NCBI GenBank assembly: GCA_028023455.1 | Contig: JAQFVV010012397.1 | Coordinates: 808,001 to 872,000, forward strand | Direction: 5' to 3' | Source: Epiperipatus broadwayi | Taxonomy: Eukaryota; Onychophora; Udeonychophora; Euonychophora; Peripatidae | Length of the DNA stretch: 64,000 bases | Shown here: one piece after another, positions 47,408-60,054 of the stretch | Numbering within the stretch: position 1 is the first letter of the stretch | Layout of the letters: each line of letters begins with the position of its first letter | Notes under the pieces: model-generated | The model's input: the letters and a program-made list of their open reading frames with translations, nothing else | Told to the model about the DNA's origin: nothing | Database searches by the model: none | Translations under genes and position numbers: made by a program

Positions 47408-50400
47408 CTGTAATTTAAACAAGAAAAAAATTCTTATAAATTTTACTACACACAGTGTTGTAATAGTTTAAATAATATTTAATAGTTTAAAAAGAAAAAA
47501 AAAGTTAATAATGACAAACATCAAAATATAAATATGATTAAACAATACAGAATTAAATAGCAAAAATTATCATATTCCATTTTCATTAAGTAACTGCCTT
47601 TTATTTTTAATTATGAATGTGTCAATCTCTGAGAATTTATCTATCTATTTCAATATTATTAGGCAGTGAAATATGTTTCTGTTAGGTTTGTTTTATATGT
47701 ACATAACTTTCTTTATATTTTATTCTTTATTTACATAACCCCAGCCAAAAAATATATAATTATCATTAGATATATAATATAGTAAACATTGATAAAAGAA
47801 TTTATATAACAAATAATGATAATTATTATATTTTTATATGAACTTACAAATTAAGTATCTTGAAAGATTTTTCTTTGAATATATATATAAATTACTACTA
47901 ATAAAAAAAGGGCCATATAGTCAAACAATAAAATTATACATACAAAATAACAACAAAAAATAAAGAGTGCTTTGCTATTTACATATTGATAATAATTTAG
48001 AAAATTCTAATGATTTTTAATGAGCATGTAAATAACTTTATGGCTTATCAAATATATAACACTAAAAGTATAAATTTATTCTTGAAACAAACAAGTCTAA
48101 ATATTTTACTAAGATAATTCACAAGCCAGATCCCCAAAGACTCATTTAAATGAACTTGTAAATAACACCCACATTTTATTTATATCAATAACTAACCTTT
48201 TTTTTTTTTCAGATAAAAGATAATCTTCAGATACAACAGTTATCTGTGAATAATCAATAAATAGTATATGAAAAAAGTATTTCCAGCTGCAATATGACAT
48301 TGAAACTAGTCTTAGATATAATGTTTGCTGCCTTGACAGTTGCTGGTTCTTCAAAGACTAGTTAGTTTCCTGTACTTTCCAATGCAAATAGTTTTTCTGC
48401 CTTTTCTCTATGCTCTTTCTTATTATGCCTAGTCCATCAGATTGATATAGATTCCAATATCATAAACTTCTCATGTTGTAGTTCTCCATATTAAGTAAAA
48501 CAATGAGAGTGTGTGTGTTTGCACTACTTCATATCTCTATCATTTAATTATATATACAAAAATTTCCCTAATTCTTATATACACTAATGGTTTGTATATA
48601 AAGTATAAAAAATACTATCTGTTAATCAAATATATTGATAGGAATTTTGATATTTATCCTTTAAAAGCAACTACTATACTCATGCAAAGAATTAATATTT
48701 AATAAAATTTAAAATTTCTAATTTGGATTTTCAACCTAATTATATTATTAAGACATAATATTCCCTTAGAATATATTGCAGTCAGAAATAACTCTTCTTG
48801 GATTTACTAAAAAGAAAATTCCTGATTACATTCTCTGATTTCTCAACTAAATAATAAAAATGAATGTAGAACTCTGCAAGCAATATAAGAATTTAAAAGC
48901 AAGTATATGTTCTATATCTATATAGAACTCAATGCTTTAAATTTTAATTTTTGAATCAAAAACAATGAAGTGATGAATAAATAATTAATCAATGCACTCA
49001 TTTTATTAAAATGACTTGCTTCCCATCATGATCCATTGTTTATATATTGTAATAAAAATAAGTAGTATAATTAACATACATTTGCAAACTTAAGAAATAC
49101 ATATATGTGTGTCTATGTGCAAGTTTCATTGCATTCAAATAATAAATAGTTGTATACAGTATATAAATAGTCAAGTTTCCACATATATGTCACTGTGCAG
49201 AGACAGAGCTATTCATAACCACTTCAAAACACAAAATTAATTTCTTTGGCATAAAATTATTTAATAAAAATCTGTAATTTGTAAAAAAAAATAATAATAA
49301 TATTTAGATAAATAAATATTTTTTTAAAATCTTTTAAAAGCATATTACTGAAATTAGAGTTTATTAATAATTTAGCAAGTGAATAACTCCCAAAAAATGT
49401 TAAATTCTTAAATAAATATTTTAATTTTTAATATTTATTATATTATACTAATGATCATAATTGTTTTATTATTATCTAAAATTAGTTTTTATTAGACATA
49501 GTATGTTCCAGTGGAAAGGTGAGTGACGATATGTTCTCTCTTCAAGCTACTTATAGTGCCATCTCTGAATCAAAGTATGTATTATGTAGCAGTATTGTTT
49601 AGACATTCATGACAACAATTTTAAGCTACTAGTGCAGCCATACTCACCTGAGTCCTACCCTACCAAGCTTTTTTGTATGACAAAAACACACTCACTATAT
49701 GTGTCATCTAACTGCCCTTCCCTATGATTGGCATTTGTGATACTTTTGCTTGTTTTAGTTGTGTAATTACGTTGAAGTGTGACCGTTTTGTTTGTTATAA
49801 TTTCAAATGTCGATTATAACAGCAAAATTGTTAACTGTTTTGAAACATAATATGGTAGAAATTTCTTCAAAATTCAAATGAAAAATATCCGATAAAAATA
49901 GTGTTTCAAAACAATTAGAAAGAATATTTTGTTGTGCAAAATACACATGGTTGGGCAACTTATTTGATTTGTCATGAAAGTATTATATTAAAAATATATA
50001 TAACATTGTTTGTCATTATACCATGAAACACAAATCATTTAAGGATTCTTTTCCTCAATTCTTTAATAAGATGTGAAAATGAACAGTAATTATAAAAATG
50101 TACTTTTACATGTGACAATGCTACAGCTAAGCAAAGGAAAAGTTCTAGATCATTTTTTTTTTTTATGGCAAGAAATTATTTTACTTTTATAACAAAACAA
50201 CAGAGTTTACAGCAAACTTGAAAATGATGGATAGTGATGTCTTTTGTCTTTCTGTGCAATATTTCAGAGAAACTTTGTGAGCTCAGTTGTGGTATAGAGG
50301 CTGAAAATAAAATTATTTCACATATGGCAAATAACGTATTTGATTTTGAAGAGAAACTCACATTTATCTTTCAAAAGTGAAAAACTCACATTTATTATGA

Positions 50401-52260
50401 GGAAATACAAAACCAAACACTATAATTTTCCAATCATAATAAAGGTTAAATAAGATAGCATTGATATTTCTCCAGAAAACTATATAATCACTTCAAATTA
50501 TTTAGCTGCCTTATACAAAGAATTTAAGAGCAAATTTTAGGATTTAAAAAATATTAAGAATTGTCTATTGCTTGTAGAAATACCTGGTAGTTAGAAACAA
50601 TTATTATACAACTAGCTGCACTAGTATATAATTATGCAATACCTGTTTGAATATTTCATTGAGCTCAAGAGCAATACAAATCTGGATATTATTTTTAAAG
50701 AAAAGAAGGAGGAAATGAAATATGTCAAATTTTGGAAATTAATGCCTAAAAAATATAAGACAGTACAAAAGTGTGCCTAGATGGTGTTTATGTTGTTCAC
50801 ATCAATGCATCTTTTCAAATCATCCTATTCTAAAACTAAATCGACAAAAAATGTACTGTATATAGAAATTGCTTTATTAATTCTTACCTTGATGACATAT
50901 TAAGAGTAGCATATAGTTATTATAAAATTGATTTATCTAAAATAGTTAAACATTTGTCTCAACCCAAAAACCACACTAATTTTTAAATAAACACTTGGTC
51001 ACATTTAAGTTTATTTTTTATATTACAACTATAAAGTACAGTGTACTATGTTATAGCTTATGTACATAGTAAACATATATAGGAATTGAGAAAAAAAAAG
51101 ATTATGGCTGCGCTAGCATGTCTTGCTCATAAGTTATCCTTAATCGACAATGGAACTTCCTGCTAACATTTAACTGCTATTGCAGTGTTTGAAATGATTC
51201 GAACTATTTATGATAGTGAAATCATGAGTCACAAAAATATCTTCAAGTGACTTGCAAGATTTACAGGAAAAGCATTGAAGATGATTCACAAAAGTACAAA
51301 ATACATTAACATATTTCATTGTAACTCTTGATCCAGATATGTTAGTACCTTAATTTTTTTATGATGAATAGCTAAACTAACTATATCACTACATAACATG
51401 TGCATTGACTCAAAAGATCACACTGCAGAAAGCTTGGAGAGAGAACTAGTCACATTTTCACTGGCACACATTATGTGTCAAAGAATAAATATAAAAAAAA
51501 AATGTATCTTAAAAAATAAATGCATGCATAAATTTAAAAAATATTCTACCTTGGTTTATAGTAATTGGTTTGACTTCCTTAGAATTAGCACCATTAGGAT
51601 TATGCCCAAACCTGAATTTTATTTTATTTTTATAATCTAAAAATAAATAAAGTTTTATATATATATATGAATTTTTAGTTTTCTAAATATTCTTTAAATT
51701 ACTGATATGAAAATAAAAATATTTTATACTACATAATGAATTGAATACAACATAAAATTTCAAAATTGCTAATCCGAATATTTACAATGATGGATTTATA
51801 ATTTTTTTTTGTCAGATATGAATTGTGAAAGAAATTAACAATAAACATGATTTACTTTATATTATTAGACTATACAAACATCATAATGATGAATTAGGAA
51901 AATACAATTAAATAGCAATACATATTTAATCTTCAGATGAAACTGAGTTTACTACATCATTATTAGAACAAGCTTTAAGAGATATTTATGGAAAAAAAAA
52001 AAACAAGTTAAGATTTTGCCCAGCAGTGTATTTTCAATGGCGGAAAATAATGAAAGATAATAAATTCTGATTACTTAATTAATAAAAAAAATTTAATCTT
52101 TAAAAATATATTCGTAATTTTCTAGATAATTTATTTTCAGTAAAGATATTCCCCAGGATTCACTGTGTACATAAATATTATATGCAATCTGCTTGAATCA
52201 AAAATTTGGAATAAGATGCAAAATGTTTTTTCCTATCTTCCCTCAATAATATTGTTTTTT
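47408..52260. other. AT-rich DNA, probable upstream intron
   Basis: Should contain or precede the missing FTP exons on the minus strand; none was recognised. A somewhat GC-richer patch at 49500-49760 and a patch at 51100-51330 did not give a convincing protein. Otherwise AT-rich with (TA)n at 51655-51668. Confidence 0.5.
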
Positions 52261-52269
52261 CAACAGCAT

Positions 52270-52855
52270 ACTTTTTTCTTCACACTTCTACACCACCTAT
52301 TATAAACTTTACTAACTAATATATGTCAGATGGTAGTGCTTAATAAATCCCCATCCACTTCTATTGATGTCTAATATCCACAAACAAGTTTCAAACTTAT
52401 GGCTTTCATCAGTGAGAAGCGTTGGATCTTGGAACAATGCAGGGAATCTTTAGTATCTAATGCACCCTCCTTTGAGCCGCCATCATTTACTTCTTTTTTT
52501 AACTATCAAGCTATGTTTTCAATCTAAGTCAATTTGTTTGTATATTTCATATAGATCTGGAATCAGTTAGTATTTATATATAATGGTGTCCTTAATTTTT
52601 TAACAATTATAGGACAGCTTTATTCTAGACTACATTGAAACCATACTTTTCAATTTAGACTGATAGCTTAAAAATTAAAGAGAGATAAATAATGACTACT
52701 AGAAGAAGGGCACATTAGATCCTAACTGATGAAAGTCATAAGCTTGAACATAATATGGAAATATTGGATAGTACAGCCTAAGCACTATCATTTGGCATCT
52801 ATTTAAAGCTTATAGTAAATGGCATAGAGGTGTGAAGAAAAATTATGCTCCTGAA
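52270..52855. repeat. Diverged inverted repeat related to the 46.8-kb MITE
   Basis: The left part (CTTCACACTTCTACACCAC, TGGTAGTGCTTA, CTTATGGCTTTCATCAGT) is mirrored by the right part (ACTGATGAAAGTCATAAGC, TAAGCACTATCA, AGGTGTGAAGAA). The arms are about 160 bp and clearly diverged, around about 270 bp of spacer. Shared middle sequence with 46880-46980 suggests the same family. Confidence 0.65.
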
Positions 52856-53950
52856 AAGAGCAATGAATAGGCTGAAGTTATATGATAGGAACTATTTCTT
52901 TTTGGTGGTGATTTTTTTATATTGGTCTTGTGAGCCCTAAATAATATTTGGCTTGTTTTTGCAATTATATAACTTAAAATCAAGCATGAGAACATTTATA
53001 TAGTCCAATAAGTTATCATTATGGCAACTCATTAAATGTCAACTGCTTCCATGCAACTTTAAAGTTATATAACAGAATTTCTAGATATTATTTACAACTT
53101 CTCAAAAGTCAAATGAAGTTATTATTTGAATCACTTATTACTTAAAAATTTTAATAATAGACTGAAGCAATTTTCTTTCAAGCTACTCTATCCTATTATA
53201 AAAAATTGTAATGCTAATGCTGTCCTTGGAAGACTACTTATTATTGTTCTTGAATGAGTCTAATAACACATTACAAATGATAAGTTAAACTCAATAATCA
53301 ACTTATGTATTTGAATTCTTTATATTACTATTATCAATCATATACAATTAATTATAATATTAATAAAACATAACAACTTTCTTTATATACATTAAACATA
53401 TACCTTTAAAAATTACTTCAAAACCAAAGTGACTTGGGTTCAAAATCTTAGGGTTTTTAAATTTCAGACTATTAAGTTGATGGTATAAAAAAGTTAAATA
53501 TAGGTACGAAACATGTAAGTGCAAGTTATTCCTAATTTCTCACTGAGAAAGTCATTAGCCAGAAACTGGTCCGGAGATGTGCATTATAAAATTTTTAAAT
53601 GGTATGCATTGATTACTTGAGCTCATAATAGATGCTTTAGAGTAGAATAAACACTGCGAATATCTACATCTAAAATTAATTTGTAAAGATGCTTGATTTA
53701 ATATATACTAAACAATTTCCATCCTCTATCAGAGATATGGATGTATATTGTTACATTACAAACTGATTCTTTAAGACTACAACTATTCTTATTAACTAAT
53801 TAAATGTATTACCTTATGCTAGGTAATATAATTTTCTTCTTCTTCTTCTTCCTTTATCTATGTATTGACTTATACTTTTACATATTATACCATTTACAAC
53901 TTTCTTAAACACTATCAATACTATTTTGTTATATCAAAACTTTATTCTAA

Positions 53951-53980
53951 CAGTTTTGACTGTCTTGCAGTCATCATCAC
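53951..53980 (-). ncRNA. Degenerate hammerhead-like motif (inverted copy)
   Basis: On the minus strand GTGATGATGACTGCAAGACA then GTCAAAACTG: the same stem as at 54806, but the core is changed (CTGATGA to GTGATGA, GAAAC to AAAAC). It is probably inactive. Confidence 0.55.
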
Positions 53981-54805
53981 AGCTACAATATTCAAATATG
54001 TAATTATATAATTAATATACTTATACACATATTCTTATACATAAGTAAATACATAAAATAAAACAAAATAATAAATACATTTTAACCTGACCATTATAAA
54101 TAATTATTTCCCATTTTATTACTTTACTCTTACATAATTCTATCCATATTTATTTTATATTACTTCATTTTATTTTATTTTAAATTATTTATTATAATTT
54201 TACTTTTAAAAAAAACTTTTTATTCTACTAAAGCTTAATACATATTATTGTCTTTTTACTTATATTTTTAATCAACTTGTAACCTTTTCTTATTTTTATT
54301 AAATATTTTATAATTATCAATTAATAATAGTTTGAATTTGAAAAAGGTTAAAAGAATAAAGTTAAAGAAAGTGATGATAGAGGAAGGTGTTATACAAGTA
54401 TACAAATTTTGAAAATTTTGTCAGTTGGATTTTTAGAAATAGGATTGTAAAGAGGTAGGTACGTTTGTAATGTAAAAAAATAATTTGTAAAATGGAAAAA
54501 ATTAATTGATAATTATAAAATATTTTATAAAAATAAGAAAAGGTTAGAAGTTGATTAAAAATATAAGTAAAGTATTTTTTGAATTAAAATTATAATAAAT
54601 ATTTTTTTAAAAAATAAAATAAAGTAATATAAAATAAATGTGGATAGAATTATTTAAGAGTTAAGTAATAAAATGGGAAATGATTATTTATAATGGTCAG
54701 GTTAAAATGTATATATTATTTTGTTTTATTTTGTGTATTACTTATGTATAAGAATGTGTGTATAAGTGTATTAATTATATAATTATATATTTGAGTATTG
54801 TAGCT

Positions 54806-54833
54806 CTGATGATGACTGCAGGACAGTCGAAAC
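54806..54833 (+). ncRNA. Hammerhead-ribozyme-like core
   Basis: CTGATGA (54806-54812), one extra T, stem GACTG (54814-54818), loop CAGGA, stem CAGTC (54824-54828), GAAAC (54829-54833). The two boxes around a perfect 5-bp stem are the hammerhead core, and Penelope-like elements are known to carry type I hammerheads in their terminal repeats. The extra base before stem II and the unclear stem I/III partner sequences leave self-cleavage unproven. Confidence 0.5.
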
Positions 54834-55270
54834 TGTTAGAATAAAGTATTGATATAAAAAATAGTCTTGATCAAGTGTTTAGGAAAGTTGTAAATGGTAT
54901 AATATCTTATGCTGCAAAAACAAATATTTATAGATCTTTTATTATAGTAATATAAATAGAACTTAATATTTTCAACAAAACCTATGGATATCAATCTCTA
55001 TTGTTAAAATGTTATCCAAATTCACAACTTGTGAGTGCTATAATTTTTCCCTAAAGTTCCTATTAAGCAATATCTTTATTACTAGATTTAAGTTTAACTT
55101 TGATCTTAAATGTCATCTTTTCAAAAAATGCTCAGAAGATATAAACCATTTATTTCAGACATATATAATTCATATAACTTAGTCTATAGTTCTTTCCTAA
55201 ACAATCAATTTCAAATACTGCTATGCCATTTAATTTTTCTATATATTCTCAAAATAATGTGCATCAGCAT

Positions 55271-57604
55271 CAGAGGGAAGAGAAGGGTGAAAAATTCACG
55301 CATATAAAATTATTATGTAAATAAAGATTATTTATTTTGCAAAAATGCTCAGATATATTCACTTGATTAATATTCCCTTTATTAGAATAGATTACTTTGT
55401 AAATTCATTTAGTTGACAGTCCAAAAAATTCTAGAAAGGGAATTGTATACAAATGAAGCTTGTGGTATACAAATGTGATTTTTTTTCTCCCGATTGTTGT
55501 TCTTGAAGAAGAGGGAAGAATTAGCTAAAAAGGTTAAACCAGAAAAGAGTGTGTTGATTTGCAATTATTTGGATTAACTAATAAATCATTAGGATACTTT
55601 TTAGATATGAAAAACTAGAAAGTAGGGGATAGCACATTGGTTGCTACCCTAAACATATTGCACAATTATTCAAACCAACTATCATAAGCTGCTAGGGAAG
55701 AAAGAAACTGAACTATGGAGATAAGTTGCAAAAAATAATGTTATTTAATGGAATGATAATATCCTAACACCAAGCATAACTGTGTTCAGCAATTGTTTGA
55801 TTAGCAATAATACTGAAATCATTAAGAGAAGAAAAGGTATCTAAAAGAAGATTAGAGAATTCAATGACTAAAATAGTAAGATATTTTGAAGAAAAGAAAA
55901 TTCAATATATTTTTTAATATTTAAAAAGAAATAATACCATACTATTAAAGAATAAAAAATATTTAAATTGAAAATATTCGAGGATTAAATTATGCTTTAA
56001 TTTATATATAGATATATGAATTAAATTATTACTATAAAATTCTGTAATAACTGAAACACAGGCTTGTTATATACCTGTGTCTATATATGTAATATAGGGT
56101 ATATGAGCACAGACTTTCAGATGACCCACCACTCTCCACTCTATCTAATAACACCGATACACTCAAGCACATATATGCTGAAAAGATAAATAATCACCAA
56201 TATACGTATTTCATGCTAAACCAGCAATCATCAGTTGGTCCAGATTATCATCTCCCACACATATATACTATAAGTGCTCAGATATATATTAAGATAGACA
56301 ATCTTCATACTTTAATGGACAGGCTCCAATCTACTACACACTCCAACTCTTCAACCGTCCATCCAATTGAAAATCTGATGATGGAATGCTCGAAGGCCAC
56401 CCTATATTACATATATAGACACAAGTATATAACAAGCCTGTGTTTCAGTTATTACATTGTAGAGATGTCTGCTCATCCTTGCATATGTATTAAATGGATT
56501 ATGTCCTGTACATGTGGGGTTCAGATTGACCTTAGGTCAACATGGGTGTGACAAGAATCTCGGCCTCAGGGTGGCCTTCGAGCATTCCATCATCAGATTT
56601 TCAATTGGATGGACGGTTGAAGAGTTAGAGTGTGTAGTAGATTGGAGCCTGTCCATTAAAGTATGAAGATTGTCTATCTTAATATATATCTGAGCACTTA
56701 TAGTATATATGTGTGGGAGATGATAATCTGGACCAACTGATGATTGCTGGTTTAGCATGAAATACGTATACTGGTGATTATTTATCTTTTGAGCATATAT
56801 GTGCTTGAGTGTATCGGTGTTATTAGATAGAGTGGAGAGTGGTGGGTCATCTGAAAGTCTGTGCTCATATACCCTATATTATAAAATTCTGTATAAAATT
56901 TTTATTTTTTTATATACATTCATGATAGGCTTTAATAAAGAGTTAGAGAAAATAAAAAACATGAACTTTTGATTATGATATTTGGCTTGATAAGTTTATG
57001 CAAAAAGAAATCTAAAAAGAAGATTATATTCAATTTATTTATCATTTATTATGTTAATAAATTATTTTATTATTTATTAATCTCTCTGTTTGCCATTTTA
57101 TATACATACTGAAAATAAGTATTATAATACCCTTTTTTATATAAAATAAGCTAATAAAAAAATATAGGCCACTCACATGATTCTGAGAAAAAAAGAAAAC
57201 CTCCCACTGCTCTGACAATATGCATACCAATGAGTAATGTGCCTGGATTTTATGGCAGCAGAAACAATTGATAAATAATATTATTATTGTAAATAACTTT
57301 AAGTAAACATTCTCATTTAAGAAGGTTTGCTGCCTAATGTTTCAATAAATAAAAGTACAAAACCAAATAAAATAGAATAAAACAATTTTGATGGTAAAAG
57401 TCATCATTATTCTTCTGAATTAATTCTATTTTATTCATAGGATTTACAAATAAGTGTTTCTATATTTGTCACATACCTGAAATAATAAAGTAATACCATT
57501 ACACCTTACACCAATAAAGAAATGACATCATAAGTACTGATATAATTGGCTCTGAGTACTCATTGGTATCATCAAATAATTGTTTGTACCCTGGTTACTG
57601 TTAC
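55271..57604 (+). repeat. 5' LTR (start missing, interrupted)
   Basis: Colinear with 60130-61660: GAAAAATTCACGCAT, AATATTCCCTTTATTAGA, GAATTAGCTAAAAAGGTTAA and AATTGTTTGTACCCTGGTTA are shared. It joins segment Y at 55271 through a possible microhomology (AATAATGTG is present both in Y and near the start of the intact LTR). Confidence 0.8.
56045..56880. mobile_element. 836-bp inverted-repeat element with 11-bp target duplication
   Basis: Two 313-bp arms, 56091-56403 and 56568-56880, are reverse complements with about three differences seen. A second, smaller inverted pair of about 56 bp (56045-56100 and 56399-56456; TAATAACTGAAACACAGGCT) brackets the left arm only. The spacer is 56457-56567. 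ATAAAATTCTG lies on both sides (56034-56044 and 56881-56891), an exact 11-bp target duplication. The sister LTR at 60930-60945 has no insert. Each arm holds the same open frame of about 64 codons (MLNQQSSVGPDYHLPHIYTI...), with no domain I know. The near-identical arms show that the structure is young. Confidence 0.85.
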
Positions 57605-57606
57605 CT

Positions 57607-57630
57607 AATTGACCCCAACAATATTGAGGG
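57607..57630 (+). promoter_or_regulatory. Probable primer binding site
   Basis: TTGACCCCAACAATATTGAG lies just after the LTR end (CTGTTAC). It resembles TGGCCCAACTTGAGG at the same place in gypsy element 2. Confidence 0.5.
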
Positions 57631-57951
57631 CTCAAACAACCTTTTTCTGATAAAGAAGATAGGCAGATGACTGTCTGTGGTATATATGTATAAAATAAAA
57701 TAAGAAAATTCTTTTTTTGGAATAACCTGAAATTAAAAGGCAATATTAGAGTTGAATGAATGTAGATCTGGATAACATTAGGTCGTAGTAGAAATTGATG
57801 TTGTTATTAATTCATGAAATAATTGAGGAAAAGAATAAATTGTGTAAAAATAAGATGAAGTGAGGAAAGAATAATGAATTGAAAGTTTTTAACTATTTAT
57901 ATAGAAGATACTATGATAACACATTAAAAAAAAAAAAATAGCAACAAATAA

Positions 57952-59630
57952 TTATGGATTCACCCAGTACAGCAGATACAACCTATGGAGGCAGAACCAG
58001 TATTTCAAAAAAAAAAAAGTTGAATGTGCAAATGCAAAAAGAGCAGAAGCCAGTCACAGACACATTGGAAATGTGGCTAGACGAAATTTAGAAAAATCAA
58101 GAAAAGATTGAAGAAAAAATGAATAAAAATAAAGAAGAAATAAAGAAAATGGAAAAAACATAGAGCAAAATAAAGAAGAAGTGAGAAAAAACCAAGAAAA
58201 GATGGAAGCAATGTATATTCAAAATAAAGAAGTAAAGCAAATGGAGGAAAAAATAGATGAGATATGAAGAAATGAAACAAAATCAGGACGTAATAAAACA
58301 AAGGTATATTCAAAATATTGTAGAAATGAAGCAAAATTATAAAAAAATAAAAGAAATGCTAAGTTTAAATTAAATAAGAAATGAAAGAAAAATTTCAGAG
58401 CACAGAAAGTAATATAATCACCCTGAAGAAGATAGAGTTTATAGAAAAAACTTTATGTCTACATGTATAAGATATGGTTCAAGAAGGTGTGATAATAAAT
58501 GAAAGTCAAGTTCAAGAAACAGTTTAGTGAAAGATTAGAAAAGCTAGAATTGAAAGATGAAGCAAAGATGGAGAGACTTCAAATTGAGGACTCTTCATTA
58601 AAAGAAGAACTTTTAAATACTCAACACATATTGCAGAAAACACAGGAAGAAATTGCTATCATGATGAATGACATTAAGGCTCATAATAAAAAGAGAGTAC
58701 AAAAAATTAGTTTGAGGAGATCATAAAACAATATAAAGAAGAGAATAAATTTAATACAAAAGACACAAAATTTAATGAGAAGCAAGAAGATATACTGATA
58801 AAAAGGCAATATCAACATTGTGAGAATTTTAATTATATTAATTAATTTATAAATATCTAAACTTTCAGAGGTGATACAGGAGAGATGCTGATGGAACATC
58901 TGGATTGCCTAGAAAGCTATTTTGATTTAAATCAACTGGTAAAACCAGAACAAGTGGTAATTGCATATAATCATTTAAACGGATCTGCTAAAGAGTGGTG
59001 GAATTCATTAATAATTAGACCAATCATTTATTCAGAGTATAGGAAGCAAATTCTGAGTAATTTTTCAAAAAGAGAGACAGGAAACTATTAAGTATTTGAT
59101 CATACAGTAGAAACCCCATACCAAAAGATGCGAAATGTTAAATCCAGTGTTTTAGAAGACTAATTGCCAAATTACGAATGTTATCTGCATGTGGAACCAC
59201 TGAAAGTCAGATAATTAGAATAATAAGGCATAATTTACCATTTTGGATAGAACAGATGGTCATCATACAGATAGAAAGAGAATTGAAGAGGTTTCTGACT
59301 TCCTGAATGCAATGAATATGAGCTATCATAATCAGAATAAAGAAAATAAGCTCCCCACAGTAGGTCAGCAATCATTTAAAATGAATGATGCATCTATCAG
59401 TAGTGTTAACATCAGGCACAAACAAAGAGATCAACCCTATAGATGGTGGAAGAGAAAAAGAATAAACTCAGATAACAGTATTAGAACTAGAATAATAAAT
59501 CATTCTAAGAGCCAATATATCCACGAAAGAAGTTTCTACATCGCCTGTTCCTTGTGCAAGTGAGATACCCACCAAGCATGGAAAATCACAGCAAACATAA
59601 AGATGTAGACCTAGACAGTAAAGATAGTGG
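57952..59630 (+). pseudogene. Broken retrotransposon gag
   Basis: Starts at ATG 57952 (MDSPSTADTTYGGRTSISKK). A long Lys/Glu-rich coiled-coil segment follows to about 58730 (for example KKQFSERLEKLELKDEAKM, QHILQKTQEEIAIMMNDI), broken by several stops. The gag core is at 58862-59091: FRGDTGEMLMEHLDCLESYF and LNGSAKEWWNSLIIRPIIYS, with the WW signature of this gag family. Further pieces are ESQIIRIIRHNLPFWIEQMV near 59205 and a CSLCK..TH trace near 59550 that may be a decayed zinc knuckle. No protease or RT follows before the 3' LTR at 60055. Confidence 0.8.
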
Positions 59631-60040
59631 AATCTAAATCAGTGAAAGGCATTTAATAATGACCAAGAAGATGGAAAAACACAGGTAAAATATAAGAGGT
59701 TGTCAACTCCATCTCCTCTTTATGCATATTTTGGAAAATATCAGAGCTGATACTAAAGAAACACAAAGGATGGTCCATTCTCTATCAACCCTGGATGTTT
59801 GAAAGAACTAAGGCCAAAAAAAATGAAAATGTACAGTTATCTTTTAACAGAATGTTGAACATTAAAATTATTAAGACACTAATAAAAGAGTTTACTAGCT
59901 TGCAAAAAGACAAGAGATATTAGAAAATATAATTTAAATATATTAGAAATGATATAAAGAAAGACAAATTGACTAAAATCAAGAAAGTCTTCATATGTAA
60001 AAGAGAAATGGAAAGTTCCACTGTCCCATTGTCTCTTTTT

Positions 60041-60054
60041 AAAGGGAGAGGATA
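60041..60054 (+). promoter_or_regulatory. Polypurine tract
   Basis: AAAGGGAGAGGATA immediately precedes the LTR start TGTAAC at 60055. Confidence 0.75.

Larger units (their letters stand above)
53821..54903. mobile_element. Inverted-repeat insertion built from two Penelope-type terminal segments
   Basis: Two arms of about 500 bp in opposite orientation, for example AACCTGACCATTATAAATAA at 54085 versus its complement near 54685-54710. Each arm carries the hammerhead-like motif toward its outer end. The insert is flanked by ACCTTATGCT (53811-53820) and ATCTTATGCT (54904-54913), a 10-bp target duplication with one mismatch. The uninterrupted paralogue has a single ATCTTATGCT at 62021-62030. No protein is encoded. 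I infer a Penelope-like non-autonomous insertion with pseudo-LTRs in tail-to-tail arrangement. Confidence 0.8.
53385..55270 (+). repeat. Duplicated segment Y, copy 1 (interrupted)
   Basis: Colinear with 61661-62425 except for a 1.08-kb insertion (53821-54903). Landmarks include TGACTTGGGTTCAAAATCTTAG, split as TGACTTGGGTTC and AAAATCTTAG, GATTACTTGAGCTCATAATA, and GTGCATCAGCATCA at its right end. The right end runs directly into the LTR-like repeat at 55271. No coding content. Confidence 0.85.

Noticed and set aside
51099-51240. Plus-strand ACLAHKLSLIDNGTS-like reading, considered as a hAT transposase remnant
   Set aside because: Only one weak motif, with stops and no supporting zinc finger or dimerisation motif at the right spacing.
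58077-58334. Phe/Leu-rich minus-strand frame resembling a membrane protein
   Set aside because: It is the antisense of the Lys/Glu-rich coiled-coil part of gag, which produces hydrophobic shadows.
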